Source: Nepenthes gracilis (Eukaryota; Streptophyta; Magnoliopsida; Caryophyllales; Nepenthaceae). From it: DNA of 64,000 nt. This document shows, one piece after another, positions 22,381 through 34,430 of the stretch. The translations under genes were made by a program, and so were the position numbers. Position 1 is the stretch's first letter. Every line of letters begins with the position of its first letter. The stretch covers positions 9,056,627 to 9,120,626 of the forward strand of contig BSYO01000035.1 of assembly GCA_033239525.1 (NCBI GenBank), written 5' to 3'. The notes beneath the pieces are model-generated. The model saw only the letters and a list, made by a program, of their open reading frames with translations. It did not search any database and was not told the origin of the DNA.

Positions 22381-22716
22381 ATGCTAGAAAAAAAATCAAA
22401 GACTCCCAAATCTAGTTACACCCCAAAAGATTTTCAAGTGATATTGGCATATTTTCACACAAACCCCACACTTCTTAACCATATTCGAGAAGCCCAATAA
22501 AATGATTCACAACCGGTAGAAATCTAGAATGAAGCAACAAATGAAACACAATCAGATTTTAGCATTTGAGAGGATGGAATCCTAAAATTTCAGAATGGAA
22601 TTTGTGTTATGAGGTGAAACGACTTGAGAAAGAAAATCTTAGAAGAAATGCATAATTTCAAGTACACAAAACATTCAAAAACCAAAAAGATGTACCATGA
22701 CTTTATTGAAAATTTT
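22381..22716 (+). pseudogene. Integrase N-terminal part (element C, before insertion A)
   Basis: EDGILKFQNGICVMR, then LRKKILEEMHNFKYTKHSK and TKKMYHDFIENF, correspond to the segment leading into the integrase zinc finger. The reading ends in the ATTTT target duplication (22712-22716) of element A. Confidence 0.85.
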
Positions 22717-24745
22717 TGTCACAAATTCGACTCAAAACATGTTTAATAATAATAATATTTTATAAAATTAAAATTTTAAATAAATTCAACAATAAATAAC
22801 CAAATCCAAAGCCGAGTGTGATAGAACAAATATACACATAGCCCAATAAATCAAATCCCACAAAGGACATCATTAGATATAAATTTGAACAACACAAAAA
22901 TGACCTGCTATCCAAATATCATGAGGAATATAATCAAATATTGACAATAACTCATATACATAATATAACAAATCCAACAATTCTCAAAATATGATCTAAA
23001 GGTCCTCATTTGGCAATACTTAAATATCCCAAAATACACGCTCGAGATAGAACACAAATCAAAATAAAATATTATACTCACCAAACAAATAATGCTGCAT
23101 TAGATCGCATTCAAACTCCTGCAAACATACTGAAGTCTACTATTTAGAAGGAATAAATATGAAAATATGAGCCTAAAACTCAACATGTATCAGTATATAC
23201 AAAAAGTAATATACATATATATATACATATCCACAATCAGAAAAAAGATGTTCAATAATATAAACATATCACATAAAATGAATTATGGGGTCCGAAAATC
23301 AAGAGAAAATATTAGGATAGTTTCATACTCAAATCATAACAAATAGTGATTTGAAATCAAATCTCATAATCCATATTATACCATATAGCAAATTGTGATC
23401 TAATATCATATCCATATCAAACGTATACTGAACAAGTCAAAATTTGAATCCAAATCACATACGAATAACAAAGACCGGCATGAAATCATATAATCAAAAT
23501 GTGTTCTAGGACAAATTACATATTCGAATGTATAAGACTGACTAAATTCTCATCTATGGACAAATCTGTGAATCTCAAATCGAAAGCCAAATACAAATCT
23601 ATACTGAAATGCAAAATATACACAATTTTTAGAACTAAAGATTCAAAATGTTGATTTGATGAAGGGTTATACATATTTCTGATAATTTTAAACCAAATCA
23701 TCTACAATTTATACTAACAGGTTAGACCATATATGAATACTATCTTCCATAAATACAAAAAAAAAGCTTACTATGTTTTACACTTGTGACATTGGATGCA
23801 ATCCTCAAGTTTATATGATATTCTAAAAGGTCCAAATATATATATAATTTTCGAAATTACATTACAGTGGTTCTTGTTTTAACACAGAATGGAGTAGGTC
23901 CAATAAGAACAAATCCATCTTCCTACTAGCGAAAGTGAGAGCCACATAGTCACAAATTTTTTAGTCAAGAACAAAGTATCTCGGTCGGGAGAGGCGCTGC
24001 AAATCACATATCCAAATCGGATCACATATTGAATCATGAAAGTAGCAACCTCATCCTCGACAACATGCATGTATACCAATGCACTGTCTATATAATTTTT
24101 ATACTCATTTCCATATATCTGATACTGAACATATATAAACTCAAATATTTATAAGGTAATCATAAAATTATAAAATCCTCAAAATTTATAAGATCCTCGA
24201 CAAATATCCCATAATGACCAGTAAATAAGGCATGCATATCCACAAGAAATAAATCAGGTAAATAAAATAATACACATGTAAATAAAACCCCCATAACTTA
24301 AGCAAACGTTATCGGATACGAAATCAGATAAAGGATGGGGTTTGTAGATACTTATCTTGATTTCATATCAAACAAATTTGATAAAAGGATGTGTCAAAAT
24401 ATCCCACACTCTCTTCTTCCTCCCACACACTCTCTCTTCTCTACTTCTCCGTGTGAAACTGGCAAAACAGTTCCCCACCTGTGTTTATATAGCAAATCTG
24501 GCACTTGAGTGCCACCTTAGGCATGCCTTGAGCGCCACCGTTCTTCTTTTGGCACTTAAGCACAACCCTTGGGCGTGTCTCGGCCATAGGTCCACTAGAA
24601 TCGACGATCGGGCGCACTTCAAGTGCAAAACTATGAATCGAGATTCCTTTAAAATTTTACAATATATAATTATTTCAAATATATTCAATTAATTCAAAAT
24701 CACAATAATTATCAAAATAAACCAAATGGGAAATTGGGTATTATA
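22717..24745 (-). repeat. 3' LTR of element A
   Basis: 2029 bp, uninterrupted. Recognisable blocks also found in the 5' copy include CAACAATAAATAACCAAA, GCCGAGTGTGATAGAAC, CATATAATCAAAATGTGTTC, GACAACATGCATGTATA and ACTATGAA(T/C)CGAGATTC. The low edge TGTCAC abuts ATTTT, and the upper edge abuts the polypurine tract. Confidence 0.9.
24483..24490 (-). promoter_or_regulatory. TATA box of element A LTR
   Basis: GCTATATAAACAC on the minus strand, with a purine-rich downstream tract (rc of 24400-24445). The same arrangement is at 51245-51253 in the 5' copy. Confidence 0.6.
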
Positions 24746-24757
24746 ATTCTCTCCTCC
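24746..24757 (-). other. Polypurine tract of element A
   Basis: GGAGGAGAGAAT on the minus strand immediately precedes the 3' LTR. Confidence 0.8.
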
Positions 24758-24841
24758 ATATAAAAATTTTATCCCTAAAATTTACACACCTCAATTTTCA
24801 AACAGATAGGAATACTTCTCTTGGACTTCATCTTCTCGCTC

Positions 24842-26211
24842 CTAAGTTGCATCTTCGATGAATGATTTCTCCAAAACATATTGACAAAAAGGGATCATCT
24901 TATTCCTCAATACATGATACTTCAGATTTAAAATCTTAATGGAAACTTCCATATATGATAAATTCTTATCAATCTCCAATGACTCAAATTTAATAATATG
25001 AGAAGAATTGTATACATATTTCCTCAACATAGAAATATAGAATATGTCATGACAATCTACCAAACTCAAAGGCAAAGCCAATCTATATGCCACATCTCTA
25101 ATCGGCTCTAAAATTTCAAAGGGTTCAATGAACCAAGGCTTCAATTTATCCTTTAATCTAAACCTCTAAATCCCTTTCCTCAAAGACACCTTTAAAAACA
25201 CATGGTCACCCACATCGAATCTCAAATCAGATCTTAACTTATCAGCATGACTTTATTGGCGACTTTAAGCCCCAATCAGTCAATCTCTTATGATCTTGAT
25301 TTTCTTAGAAGTATTTTGAATGATATCGAGATCTAATAATCTACGATCACCGATTTCTTCCCAATCAATAGAAGACCTACATTTTATCAATACAAAGCCT
25401 CAAAAGGAGTTATTTCGATACTCAATTGATAACTATTATTTTATGCAAACTCGGTAAATGGCAAATAATTATTCCAATTTTGTTTCATCTCTAAAATCGC
25501 TTCCCTCAACATATCCTAATCTGAATGGTCCTTTTAGATTAGACGTTTGTCTATAGATGAAATTCCATACTAAATTTTAACTTGATATCGAACTCCTTAT
25601 ACAAGCTCTCCTAAAATTTTGACACAAACCTCGAATTACGATTAGATACTATCAAAGCTAGAATCCTATAAAGCTTGACAATCTCATCCAAACAAGAAAG
25701 AAATGAGCAAACTTTATCAATCTAACCACGATCACCCAAATAGCATCCAAATTTCTTGCCGTCGTAGACAACCTCGAAACAAAGTCCATCGTTATATGCT
25801 CTCACTTCCGATTGAAAATCGACAAAAGATGCAAAATTCTTGGAGGCTTCTTATGCTTATCCTTTACCTACTAACACACACAATACACCTTGCCACAAAC
25901 GTCATAATTTCTCAGCTACTATTCCTCCATTAGAAATTCTTCATCATATCCTGATACATTTTATTTACTCAGAGATGAATCATATATCTCAATCTATGGG
26001 CCTCATTTAAAATTTTCTCTTTCAACTCCTTAACATTTGGAATACAAATCTTATCTCGGAAACAAAGAATTCCAATGGCTTGCACATTGAAATCTTCCCA
26101 CAACTCATTTCTTAAATCTCCAGCAATCTCTACAAAATACGAATCACTCATTTGTTTCTCTTTAATTTTCTCCAAGATCATTGGCTGCACCTGAAGATAC
26201 AATAACTTCAT
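24842..26211 (-). pseudogene. Integrase with C-terminal chromodomain-like tail (element A)
   Basis: The start region is RDKICIPNVKELKEKILNEAH (about 26065-26000). It is followed by a degenerate zinc finger and core with many stops (25960-25300). PFEILEPIRDVAYRLALP and DIFYISMLRKYVYNSSHII (25120-25000) form the C-terminal domain. LSYMEVSIKILNLKYHVLRNK continues into a chromodomain-like end (FIEDAT for the usual EEATWE) at 24842. The chromodomain would guide insertion into heterochromatin. It is non-functional. Confidence 0.8.
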
Positions 26212-27805
26212 CTTCGACCCTAGGGAGTACAGCTAAACAATACAGCTATCCATTCTATCTAACATCTCCCATTCCCTGATCATCAAATGAGCCACCAAAT
26301 CCGAAGACTTCCAACTCAAAGTATTGGCAACTATGTTAACATTCCCCGGCTGATATTAGATCTCATAATCATAATCTTTTAACAAATCCTTCTATCTCCA
26401 CTACCACATATTTAGCTTCTTCTAAGATAACAGATACTTTAAACTTTTTATAATCTGAATAAACTACAAATTTATCCCAATATAACTAGTGCCTCCAAAT
26501 TTTCAACACCAAGACCACGACCACTAATGCCAAGTCATGGGTGGGATAATTCTACTTGATGAACTTTCAAGTGCATTGACCCATAGGTAACCACCTGACC
26601 TCACTACATCAAAACACAACCTAAGCCTTTCTTAGAAGCATCGCAATACACAACAAATCCACTCCCGATCCATTAGGGATCAGCAATATCAGTGACAACG
26701 TCAATCTCCTCTTTAGCTCCTGGAAACTATCCTCAAAATCATCATTTCAAACAAAAATTGCCTTCTTCTGTGTCAATCGAGTCAAAGACACCGCAATCCT
26801 CAAAATGTTTTCCACAAACCACTTATAAAATCTAACTAAATCAAGAAACTCTGCACCTCGATAACATTCATTGGTCTCTCCCAATTAGCCACCACTTCCA
26901 CCTTCTTTGAATCCACAGATATGTCATCGTTGGAAATGATATGAACCAAAAATAAAACTTCCTCTAACCAGAACTTGTACTCTTTAAACATGGCATACAA
27001 ACGCCTCTCTCTTAGAATCTGCAATGCTGTTCTCAAATGGGCCTCATACTCCTTGAAACTATTCGAATAAATTAGGATGTTATCAATAAAAATCACCATG
27101 AACTGATCCAGGTATAGCCGAAACACCTGATTTATCAAATTTCTAAATGATGCCGACGTATTCGTCAACTCAAATGGCATCACCGGAAACTCATAATGGC
27201 CATATCGAATCCTGAAAGTCATCTTTGGAACATCTTTCCACTTAATCATCAATTAGTGGTATCCCAAACGTAGATCAATCTTAAAAAACACTCGAACTCA
27301 TTACAATTAATCTTTAGAAGTGGATACTTGTTATTAATTGTGATCTTATTCAACTTCTAACAATCTATATATAATCTCATTGACCAATCTTTTTTCTTCA
27401 CAAATAGCATGTGAGAATCATCTCATAAAAAGCAGCGTAATAAAGTATCAATACGGATTCATTTAGAAATTATCTGATCATGTTCATAAAAAAATCAGGA
27501 GCATCGAGCCAATACACGGCAAAACACTAGACCGAATGAATCTTTTTTTCAACAAATCCTACAATTGCTACTTTAATTTCATCAATTCAGATGGGGCCAT
27601 TCTATACGGATCCCTTGATATTGGCACTGACCGTGGCACCACATTAGTAGAAAATTCGATCTCCTGATCCAAAGGCAATCCTAGCAAATCCTCCAAGAAG
27701 ATATCCTCAAGCTCACAGACAACTAGAATGTCCTCAATATTTACAGTATTCATACCCCAGAATACAAAACAAAATGGATTTATGAAAACAACCAACAGTA
27801 GCATG
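26212..27805 (-). pseudogene. Reverse transcriptase and RNase H (element A)
   Basis: The linker LEDIFLEDLLGLPLDQEIEF and VPISRDPYRMAPSELMKLK (27804-27568) leads into RT. TFRIRYGHYEFPVMPFELT and MVIFIDNILIYS (about 27105-27075) show the active site with its second Asp changed to Asn. FLVHIISNDDISVDSKKVE and RPMNVIEVQSFL follow. RNase H is degraded (about 26830-26300; KASKKGLG-like fragment at 26620-26650). Stops flank each piece. Confidence 0.85.
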
Positions 27806-28000
27806 ATATCATGTTAACCAATCCATCCCAAAAATAATGTGAAGTCTGACATATTCAACAAAATCAAATTGGCCAACAACTCATTACCACTAACCCAAAC
27901 CGGATATCAAGGATACATAATATCAACCATTAATGATTTACTCACTGGAGTAGACACAATCAAAGCACTTTTCAAAAATTGGGGAGGTACACAAATTACA
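27806..28000 (-). pseudogene. Protease C-terminal part (element A)
   Basis: VWVSGNELLANLILLNMSD, then the usual FDVILGMDW position reading FTLFLGWIG, then HD with a stop. The catalytic D-S/T-G segment should lie above 27950 but is not clearly readable. Confidence 0.6.
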
Positions 28001-28956
28001 TACAAATCTAGGGATCACAAAAGAATATGTAGCCTTGGGATCAATCAATCACAACATGAGTCATATAATCAAAAAATTGCAAAGTACCTTCGACCATTGA
28101 TGGGTTCGCTTTGGCATCATTGGTTATCGCTGCATAGGCTCTACCAAAAGCCACTAGCCTCCTGTCCAGACACTCACACCTTAGAGATGAATAATCTTTT
28201 ACTTGGTGGCTCATCTAGCCACAATTAAAACAGACTCCATTCTGACAGAAGCAAATTCACCCAACATGGTTCTTCCTGCATAACTCACATGTTGATCTCA
28301 CAAACTAGGACTTTGATGGGGAAGACTTCACTCCAATTGACTTCCCTTTCTCCTAGCCTCTGAACCTTGAATCCGGCCCTCCACCCCACAAACTCTGGCC
28401 ACACTGCTCCAGCTTTCTTTGAAAATATTCTCCCAAAACTACTCCTACTTGATCAGCATGGCCCAGTTAAACACCTTACTGAATATCCTTATTCTCTTGT
28501 CCCAAAACATGGCACTGAGTCACCCACCACCTGCTAGCCTCACCCTCCAGCTTATATGAGGTGAACTTAACTTTGTCCTCCTCGAAATAGTCAATTACCT
28601 CAAAAACCCTCTCCATCTTCTAGAGTCAATTTTCTACCTTTATTAGGTCAAACTCTCCCAAAAATTTAGGAACATGCTCACCTTTAAATCAATTGAAAGG
28701 CATCTTACCCTAGCCTTGCTCGGCCATTCTCCTCATAGATGTCAAATCATGGTCCTATTGCCGGATCATTTTATCCATAATGTCGCTCATGCGACCCATC
28801 ATAGCGAAGTAATCATTCTCCCAACTGGAACCTGATCATCCAACACTAGGGTCTTTGTTATCTGCCACAGATAATCACCTATCATATAAAAAATTTCATC
28901 AATAAATTTTCCTAAAATAAACCAAAATTGACCCAAGACATCTCTCCTTATAACCT
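28001..28956 (-). pseudogene. gag with CCHC remnant (element A)
   Basis: A knuckle remnant, GVCFNCG followed by a stop and MSHQVKD, lies near 28240-28195. Upstream (28700-28400) the gag core is decayed, and the N-terminal part near 28820-28740 reads through MGRMSDIMDKMIRQ-like helices. It is assigned by order (PBS, gag, knuckle, protease) and by similarity to gag of element B. Confidence 0.6.
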
Positions 28957-28957
28957 T

Positions 28958-28972
28958 TCTCTAATACCATTC
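28958..28972 (-). promoter_or_regulatory. Primer-binding site of element A (mutated iMet type)
   Basis: TGGTATTAGAGA on the minus strand next to the inner edge of the 5' LTR. It has one difference within TGGTATCAGAG. Confidence 0.75.
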
Positions 28973-28974
28973 AC

Positions 28975-29310
28975 TATCACGTACTGAATCCAAACTAAGT
29001 CTAATAATAACAATATTTTACAAAATTAAAATCCTAAATAAATTCAACAATAAACAACTAAACCCAAACCCGAGTGTGACAGAACAGACATACACATAGG
29101 ATTTCATCGGATATAAATTCGAATAATACAAAAATAACTTGCTATCCAAACATCATATGGAAGAAAACCATATACTGATAACAACTGATCTACATAATAT
29201 ATCCAATCTAATAATTTTGAAAATATGATCCAAAGGCCCTCATTCCATCATACTCAAATGTCCCAAAACAACCCCTCGTGATGGAAAACGAATTAAAATA
29301 AAATATTGAT
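28975..29310 (-). repeat. 5' LTR of element A, segment 1
   Basis: This corresponds to the first 350 bp of the 3' LTR (22717 onward): CAACAATAAACAACTAAACC, CCGAGTGTGACAGAAC, TTGCTATCCAAACATCAT. It ends at the Tat-like solo LTR. Confidence 0.85.
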
Positions 29311-30412
29311 TGGTACACCAGTAATGGGCTGGCCCAAAGAAAGGTTAGCGGAAGCCCAAGAAGGCCAGTCAATATTTTTGACGGCCCAATGAGAAGATGG
29401 GCCCAGGAACTGGAAAGTCCAAGACGGTCAACGCAATGTTGACCGCCCTTTGCTTGACTTCGATTGGGCCTTTAGAGGCTTCTTCTGGGTGATGGGCCTA
29501 TTCCATTTCTAGCCCACACCATCGATTTGATCGCTAGCTCTCTCCTTCGTTCACCACGAAGGCGGCCAACACGCTAACGGTCAACTCAGACGTTGACCGT
29601 CTGCGCCCTACACCTTGGGCCCAAATGACGCCTTTCTACAGTAATGGGCCTGCTCCATTTGGGCCCACCACTCATCAGACGGCCATCCACAGCTTTCCAA
29701 GTGTCTTCCACTATCTCAATTTACACCAGAAAGGATATTAACAAGATTGGCGTCCTTCAAATAAGGAAAGCGCCAGATCTTTTCAATTCCTTACCAGCCA
29801 AGGCACTCCAACGGTAATATGCTAAGGAGGAAAGAAACCCGCTTGGAAAGTTGTTGACCGCCTCACAAGGAAACAATCATGATTAGCATGGCAATCGGCA
29901 TCTGCTCCAGAAGGCAAGCCTGCCAGCAAATCAGGAAGGCAATCGCTCCTTCCAAAGATGGAGGATTAGCCTCTTAGCTACAAAAGAAGCCATTGAATCA
30001 GCATTCAGGGTATGCTCTCATTGATGCTCTCATTGATGCTCTGATTAAGGCTTTCATCAATGCTTTCATTAACTCATGCTTTCTGGAACACTTCCAACTG
30101 CCTACGCTCTCTGAAAGACGATTGTGTGCTTAGAGAAATCTGCCTTCTCTGCCACCCACATTCTCCAAAAATCCTAAGGCAACAAGCGAGCCCTCAATAA
30201 CCCAAAATTGCCTTCCCACCTCCATATATTCAAGAAGACCTCACATCTCATTACATTTGGGTCAAACACTCAAACTCTCTCTCTATTTTCAAAAGTTTCT
30301 TTCTTTTGAATAACTATTTCTAAGCCCGACTTGAGGCGTCGGGGTATTTTCGGTGGGATAACTTTCGAATAATACTAAAATGACCTTTTGTTTGTTTTAG
30401 TGGTGAAAACCA
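29311..30412 (+). repeat. Solo LTR of a Tat/Athila-like gypsy element
   Basis: TGGTACACC...GGTGAAAACCA, with inverted-repeat-like ends. The block CCCGACTTGAGGCGTCGGGGTATTTTCGG near 30327-30356 resembles the AACTTGAGCGTCGGAG block typical of Tat-type LTR ends. The strand is inferred from that block. The first 370 bp carry many TGGGCY motifs and two inverted GGTCAAC/GTTGACC pairs. The flanks do not show a 5-bp target duplication; instead about 115 bp of host LTR is present on both sides. Confidence 0.6.
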
Positions 30413-30584
30413 ATTACAACTACTCTAAATACTCAAATGTCCAATCTAACAAGTTGAAAATAGCCATCCAAAGAATCCAAATATGTCCAAAAAACATCGG
30501 ATCAGAAAACGCATCAAATATTATACTTATCAAACAAATAATGCTACGTCAAATTGCGTCCAAATTCATGCGACCATATCCAAG
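30413..30584 (-). repeat. 5' LTR of element A, segment 2 (partly duplicates segment 1)
   Basis: It starts with a second copy of about 29185-29305 (TCCAATCTAACAAGTTGAAAATA compared with ATCCAATCTAATAATTTTGAAAATA). It then continues with CATCAAATATTATACTTATC and AAACAAATAATGCTACGTC, as in 23075-23100 of the 3' LTR. It ends in CCAAG, the left target duplication of element B. Confidence 0.8.
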
Positions 30585-32646
30585 TGAGTCAGAATGGGTC
30601 ATTTTTTTTAATAACCTCCGTTAATAATCATATAAAATTAATACCCATTAATTTAATAACATTAATTTCTACAAAAAATTGGGTAGAATTTTCCCTAAAA
30701 GTGGCCAAAAACTCATACAAACCACTTGAATAAACATGTCCTGTACAAGATATACGAATAAATAGACTTCAAAATTCAACCACAATTTATACACAAGATC
30801 AACATCATGCCACATCACCCATGGTTCCAACGCAGTAACTCAACCACTATACTGGATTCAATCAAGAGATGCCTTCTAGAAACCTGTACAATTCCAAAAT
30901 CAAAATGTGGAAGTGACTATAACCATAAGATCATCTGCAGAAGCAAAATAATATATCCATCATGATATAAAACATGCTATATCATCATAATATACAACAT
31001 CCATCCAAAATATTAGTTATATACATTCATAATTCATCAAACTTCCAAAAACCTTTAAGAGTCTCCAAAGCCCAACAAGCTTCCTTGGCTAAATTCTATC
31101 TTCACTCTTTCTTGTCAGGTACCAGCTCAACGGTCTTATCTAAAAGGATAGACAAAATAATAAGGGTGAGCTAAATACTTAGTAAGGTATTATAATAGTA
31201 AGAAGATGCCGGTTTTTATATAAACCCTATATACAATAGAGGGAAGGGACATAGGATGATTAAAAATCAAGGATAGATATGGAAAATGGGAAAAGCATGA
31301 AACAATATGGAAGCATGAATTTAAAGACAAAAAAAATCTTGTTTTTGTTTCTTTTATATTTTCCTTCAGTTAATCCATTTACTTATCTTAGTCAAAAAAT
31401 ATGTCAAAATCATAAATCAGCCCAAAATTTCACTTATTCTTAGATTAACTTTTATTATCTGGAGGGACCCGAGCTAGTAGGCTCTACTAGTCGAGGGAGT
31501 GAGCAATCGAGGATAGATTATATTCATTCCATACAATCCAAGGTTAAAGGTTAAAAGCTCTTGTTCTCCAAAATTTACATCCCGAGAACAGGATGGTCAA
31601 AAGTTCTTATCCTCGAAAATTAATGCCCCGAGCAAGGCGGACCACATATCACTCTATGGATGAAATTATTGCCGATTACCACCTTAACATTCTAAGGCAT
31701 GTCGGAGAACTCTATCCGACTGTATAACAGTTCTAAGTCCAGTTTCTTATTGATTTAACTTAACTTAAGGTATCCTTATTTTTGCATCTTAGTCTTGAAT
31801 CATCATTCCTTAGAGGCCATTTCTAATGTACATAACTAGGCCTTCAGATCATCTTGGAATTCTCAATAAATTTGGACAATATAACTTTTACAAAAATTTC
31901 ATGTAAAAATTGTCTAATAGGCTTTAACAATTTACCAAATAATATTTTTACCTCAAAACTTAAAATTTACAAGCATCATGCCTTCAATTTTCGAGCTAGG
32001 ATTTGGGGAAAATCTTTAGATGAAATCGAACGTGAATTGTGGGCCAAATATCAAAATTGAACCCATAAATCATGATTCTTATACTTAAACATGAAATATA
32101 ACCATAAATCTATGAGAAATCTAGGAAACATGCATTAAATCTTGGAGGAAGTGGGTATTAGAGCAATAATACCCCATGGAGATATCAAAAAGCAATAATA
32201 AGGGAAGAGAAAGTTTGGGGTATACTTGTCTCTACCTGATTTATCATTTTTCTTACTCTGATCGGATTTGAAGTGGCTTAAATCTCCTTCTCTTCCTTTG
32301 TTCCTCTCCTTCTCTTTGTGTTATATCATGGCTGCCATCTCTCTCTTCCCTTACCTTATTTAAAAAGAAGACGAAATAAGGTCGGGGGCTCAAAATACGA
32401 TGGGCACTCGAGTACCAGTCGGGCATCCTTGTTCTATTAAACGCGACCGGATGGTGCCTCGGGCATTCCTCTGGCGGACCCATACTACTAAATGCGCCCG
32501 GGTGGTGCATCGGTGCAGCTTGGGCGCCGAGCCTAATCCCCTCATTTTGCTTCCGACAATAATTTTTCACATTTTCTAAGCCTAATTTTTATTATTATTA
32601 ATTTAATTATCCTCCGATTATCATGTTTTGAAATTAAAACCATACA
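30585..32646 (-). repeat. 3' LTR of element B
   Basis: 2062 bp. It is a direct repeat of 45060-47192: shared blocks include AACATGTCCTGTACAAGATA, GATCAACATCATGCCACATC, AAAGCCCAACAAGCTTCCTT and AGTGGGTATTAGAGCAATAA. It contains the GGCGGACCACATAT block (31636) and two units of the ~55-bp GC-rich repeat (32425-32520), against three in the partner. Confidence 0.92.
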
Positions 32647-32660
32647 ACTCTCCCCCATTT
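32647..32660 (-). other. Polypurine tract of element B
   Basis: AAATGGGGGAGAGT on the minus strand directly before the 3' LTR start TGTATGG. Confidence 0.85.
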
Positions 32661-32679
32661 ATAGAAATGTTGTTCTCGA

Positions 32680-33899
32680 AATTCAACGAGACTACGTATC
32701 TCAAGAAAATAGTTGGGGGTATTTGCACCAGATCTCCTCTTTACGTTCCCATGTCGCTTCTTCTGGCGAATAATTCTTCCATAAAATTTTCACTAGGGGA
32801 ATGGTCTTTGTACGCAATATCTGGTCCTTCCGATCCAAAATCCGCACCGGCTTCTCAGTATAAGATAGATCCTTACTAATCACCAAAGGCTCAAACTCAA
32901 TAACATATGTGGGATTATGAACATATTTTTGAAGTATCGATATATGAAATACATCGTGAACATCCACTAAATTGGGTGGCAATGCCAATCTGAACGCCAC
33001 CTCCCCAATTCTCTCCAAAATTTCCAAAGGACCGATGAATCGTAGTTTCAAATTACCCTTCCCCCCAAATCTAAATGTCCCCTTTGATAGAGATACTTTC
33101 AAGAATATATAATCACCCAGCTCAAATTTCAACTCCGATCTGCGTAACTTTTTTGTCTGCTCTGCGCTACCTTCAAATTTTCATGAATCGGTCTGATCTT
33201 CTCCGCTGTCTCCTTAATAATCTAGGGGCCTAGAATTCTCTTATCTCCCATTTCCTCCCAATGTATCGGCGATCTATATTTCTTCTAATATAATGTCTCA
33301 AATGGTGTCATACCTATATTTACCTAATAGATGTTATTATAGGTAAATTCCGCCAAGGCAAGATGATTATCCCAATTTCCTTTCATATCTAACACCGAGA
33401 CTCTTAACATATCCTCCAAGATTAGAATCGTACACTATGATTGACCGTCAGTTTAATGGTGATACGCCGTACTAAATTTTAATTCTATTCCCAACTCTTT
33501 ATACAAGCTTTTCCAAAATTTAGAAACAAACCTCGGATCTCGATCTGATACTATCATCGCAGGCAACCAATGGAGTCTGACAATCTCATTTATAGACAAT
33601 TGTGCCAATCTATCCCGAGAATACATCATCCTGATTGTCAAAAAATGGGCTGATTTAGTCAGCTGATCAATGATAATCCAAACAGTATCATGGTTCTTGG
33701 GAGTTTTTGGGAAACCTGATACAAAATCCATCGCGACATCTTCCCACTTCCAATTTGGGATTGGCATCGGCTGCAACAACTCAGACAGCTTTCTCCTTTC
33801 AACTTTTAATTGTTGACAAATAAGACATTTCTCCACAAAGGCCACAATATCCCTCTTCATATTCCTCCACCAAAATATCTTTTTCAAATCCTGATACAT
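32680..33899 (-). pseudogene. Integrase and chromodomain (element B)
   Basis: 33899-33453 reads 148 codons: zinc-finger end CLICQQLKVERRK, then WKWEDVAMDFVSGFPKT (first catalytic Asp), KSAHFL, and IVSDRDPRFVSKFWKSL (second Asp), ending in FSTAYHH. It is followed by a stop at the usual HPQTDGQSE. 33132-32701 reads 143 codons: LRFIGPLEILERIGEVAFRL, VFHISILQKYVHNPTYVIEF and KTIPLVKILWKNYSPEEATW, the last being the chromodomain end. The segment between them (33440-33140) is broken by stops, including the catalytic Glu region, so the enzyme is dead. Confidence 0.9.
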
Positions 33900-34430
33900 T
33901 TTATTCGTCCTTGGATGAATCGTATATTGGGATCAGTGAACTTCCTTAAAAATTTTCTCCTATAACTCTTTATTGTTCGGCACACATAAACGATCCTTAA
34001 ACCTCAAAACTCTATCAGTACGAACATTAAAATCAATTTTGAAGTCTCTACTCAAATCACCAACAATATCTATAAGGAAATAATCATTTACCTACTTCCA
34101 CTTGATTTCCTTTAATACCTCCAGCTAAATCTGAAGATACGATAAAATCATCCGATCACCTCAAACATATCATTAAATATCACACTATTTCAGATAATCC
34201 AATATTTCCATCTGTTTAATCTGTAACCTTGCTATATAGCCCGATCGACGGCTTAATGCACCCGCAACCACATTAGCCTTTTTGGGCTTATATTGAATTT
34301 CGCAATCATAGTCCTTCAAAAAATCAACCCACTTCATTTATCTCATATTTAGTTCTTTCTGTAAAAATAAACATTTTAAACTTTTGTGATCGGAATAAAT
34401 AAGAAATTTTTCATTATAAAGATAATATTT
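33900..34430 (-). pseudogene. RNase H C-terminus to integrase linker (element B)
   Basis: Stops are frequent. Fragments such as NKMYQDL at the boundary (33905-33885) and the RVLRFKDRLCVPN-like stretch near 34010-33980 place it between RNase H and the integrase zinc finger. Confidence 0.6.

Noticed and set aside
29311..30412. Simple TSD-flanked insertion of the Tat-like LTR
   Set aside because: Flanking pentamers (TTGAT and ATTAC) differ, and ~115 bp of host sequence is on both sides, so a different history is needed.
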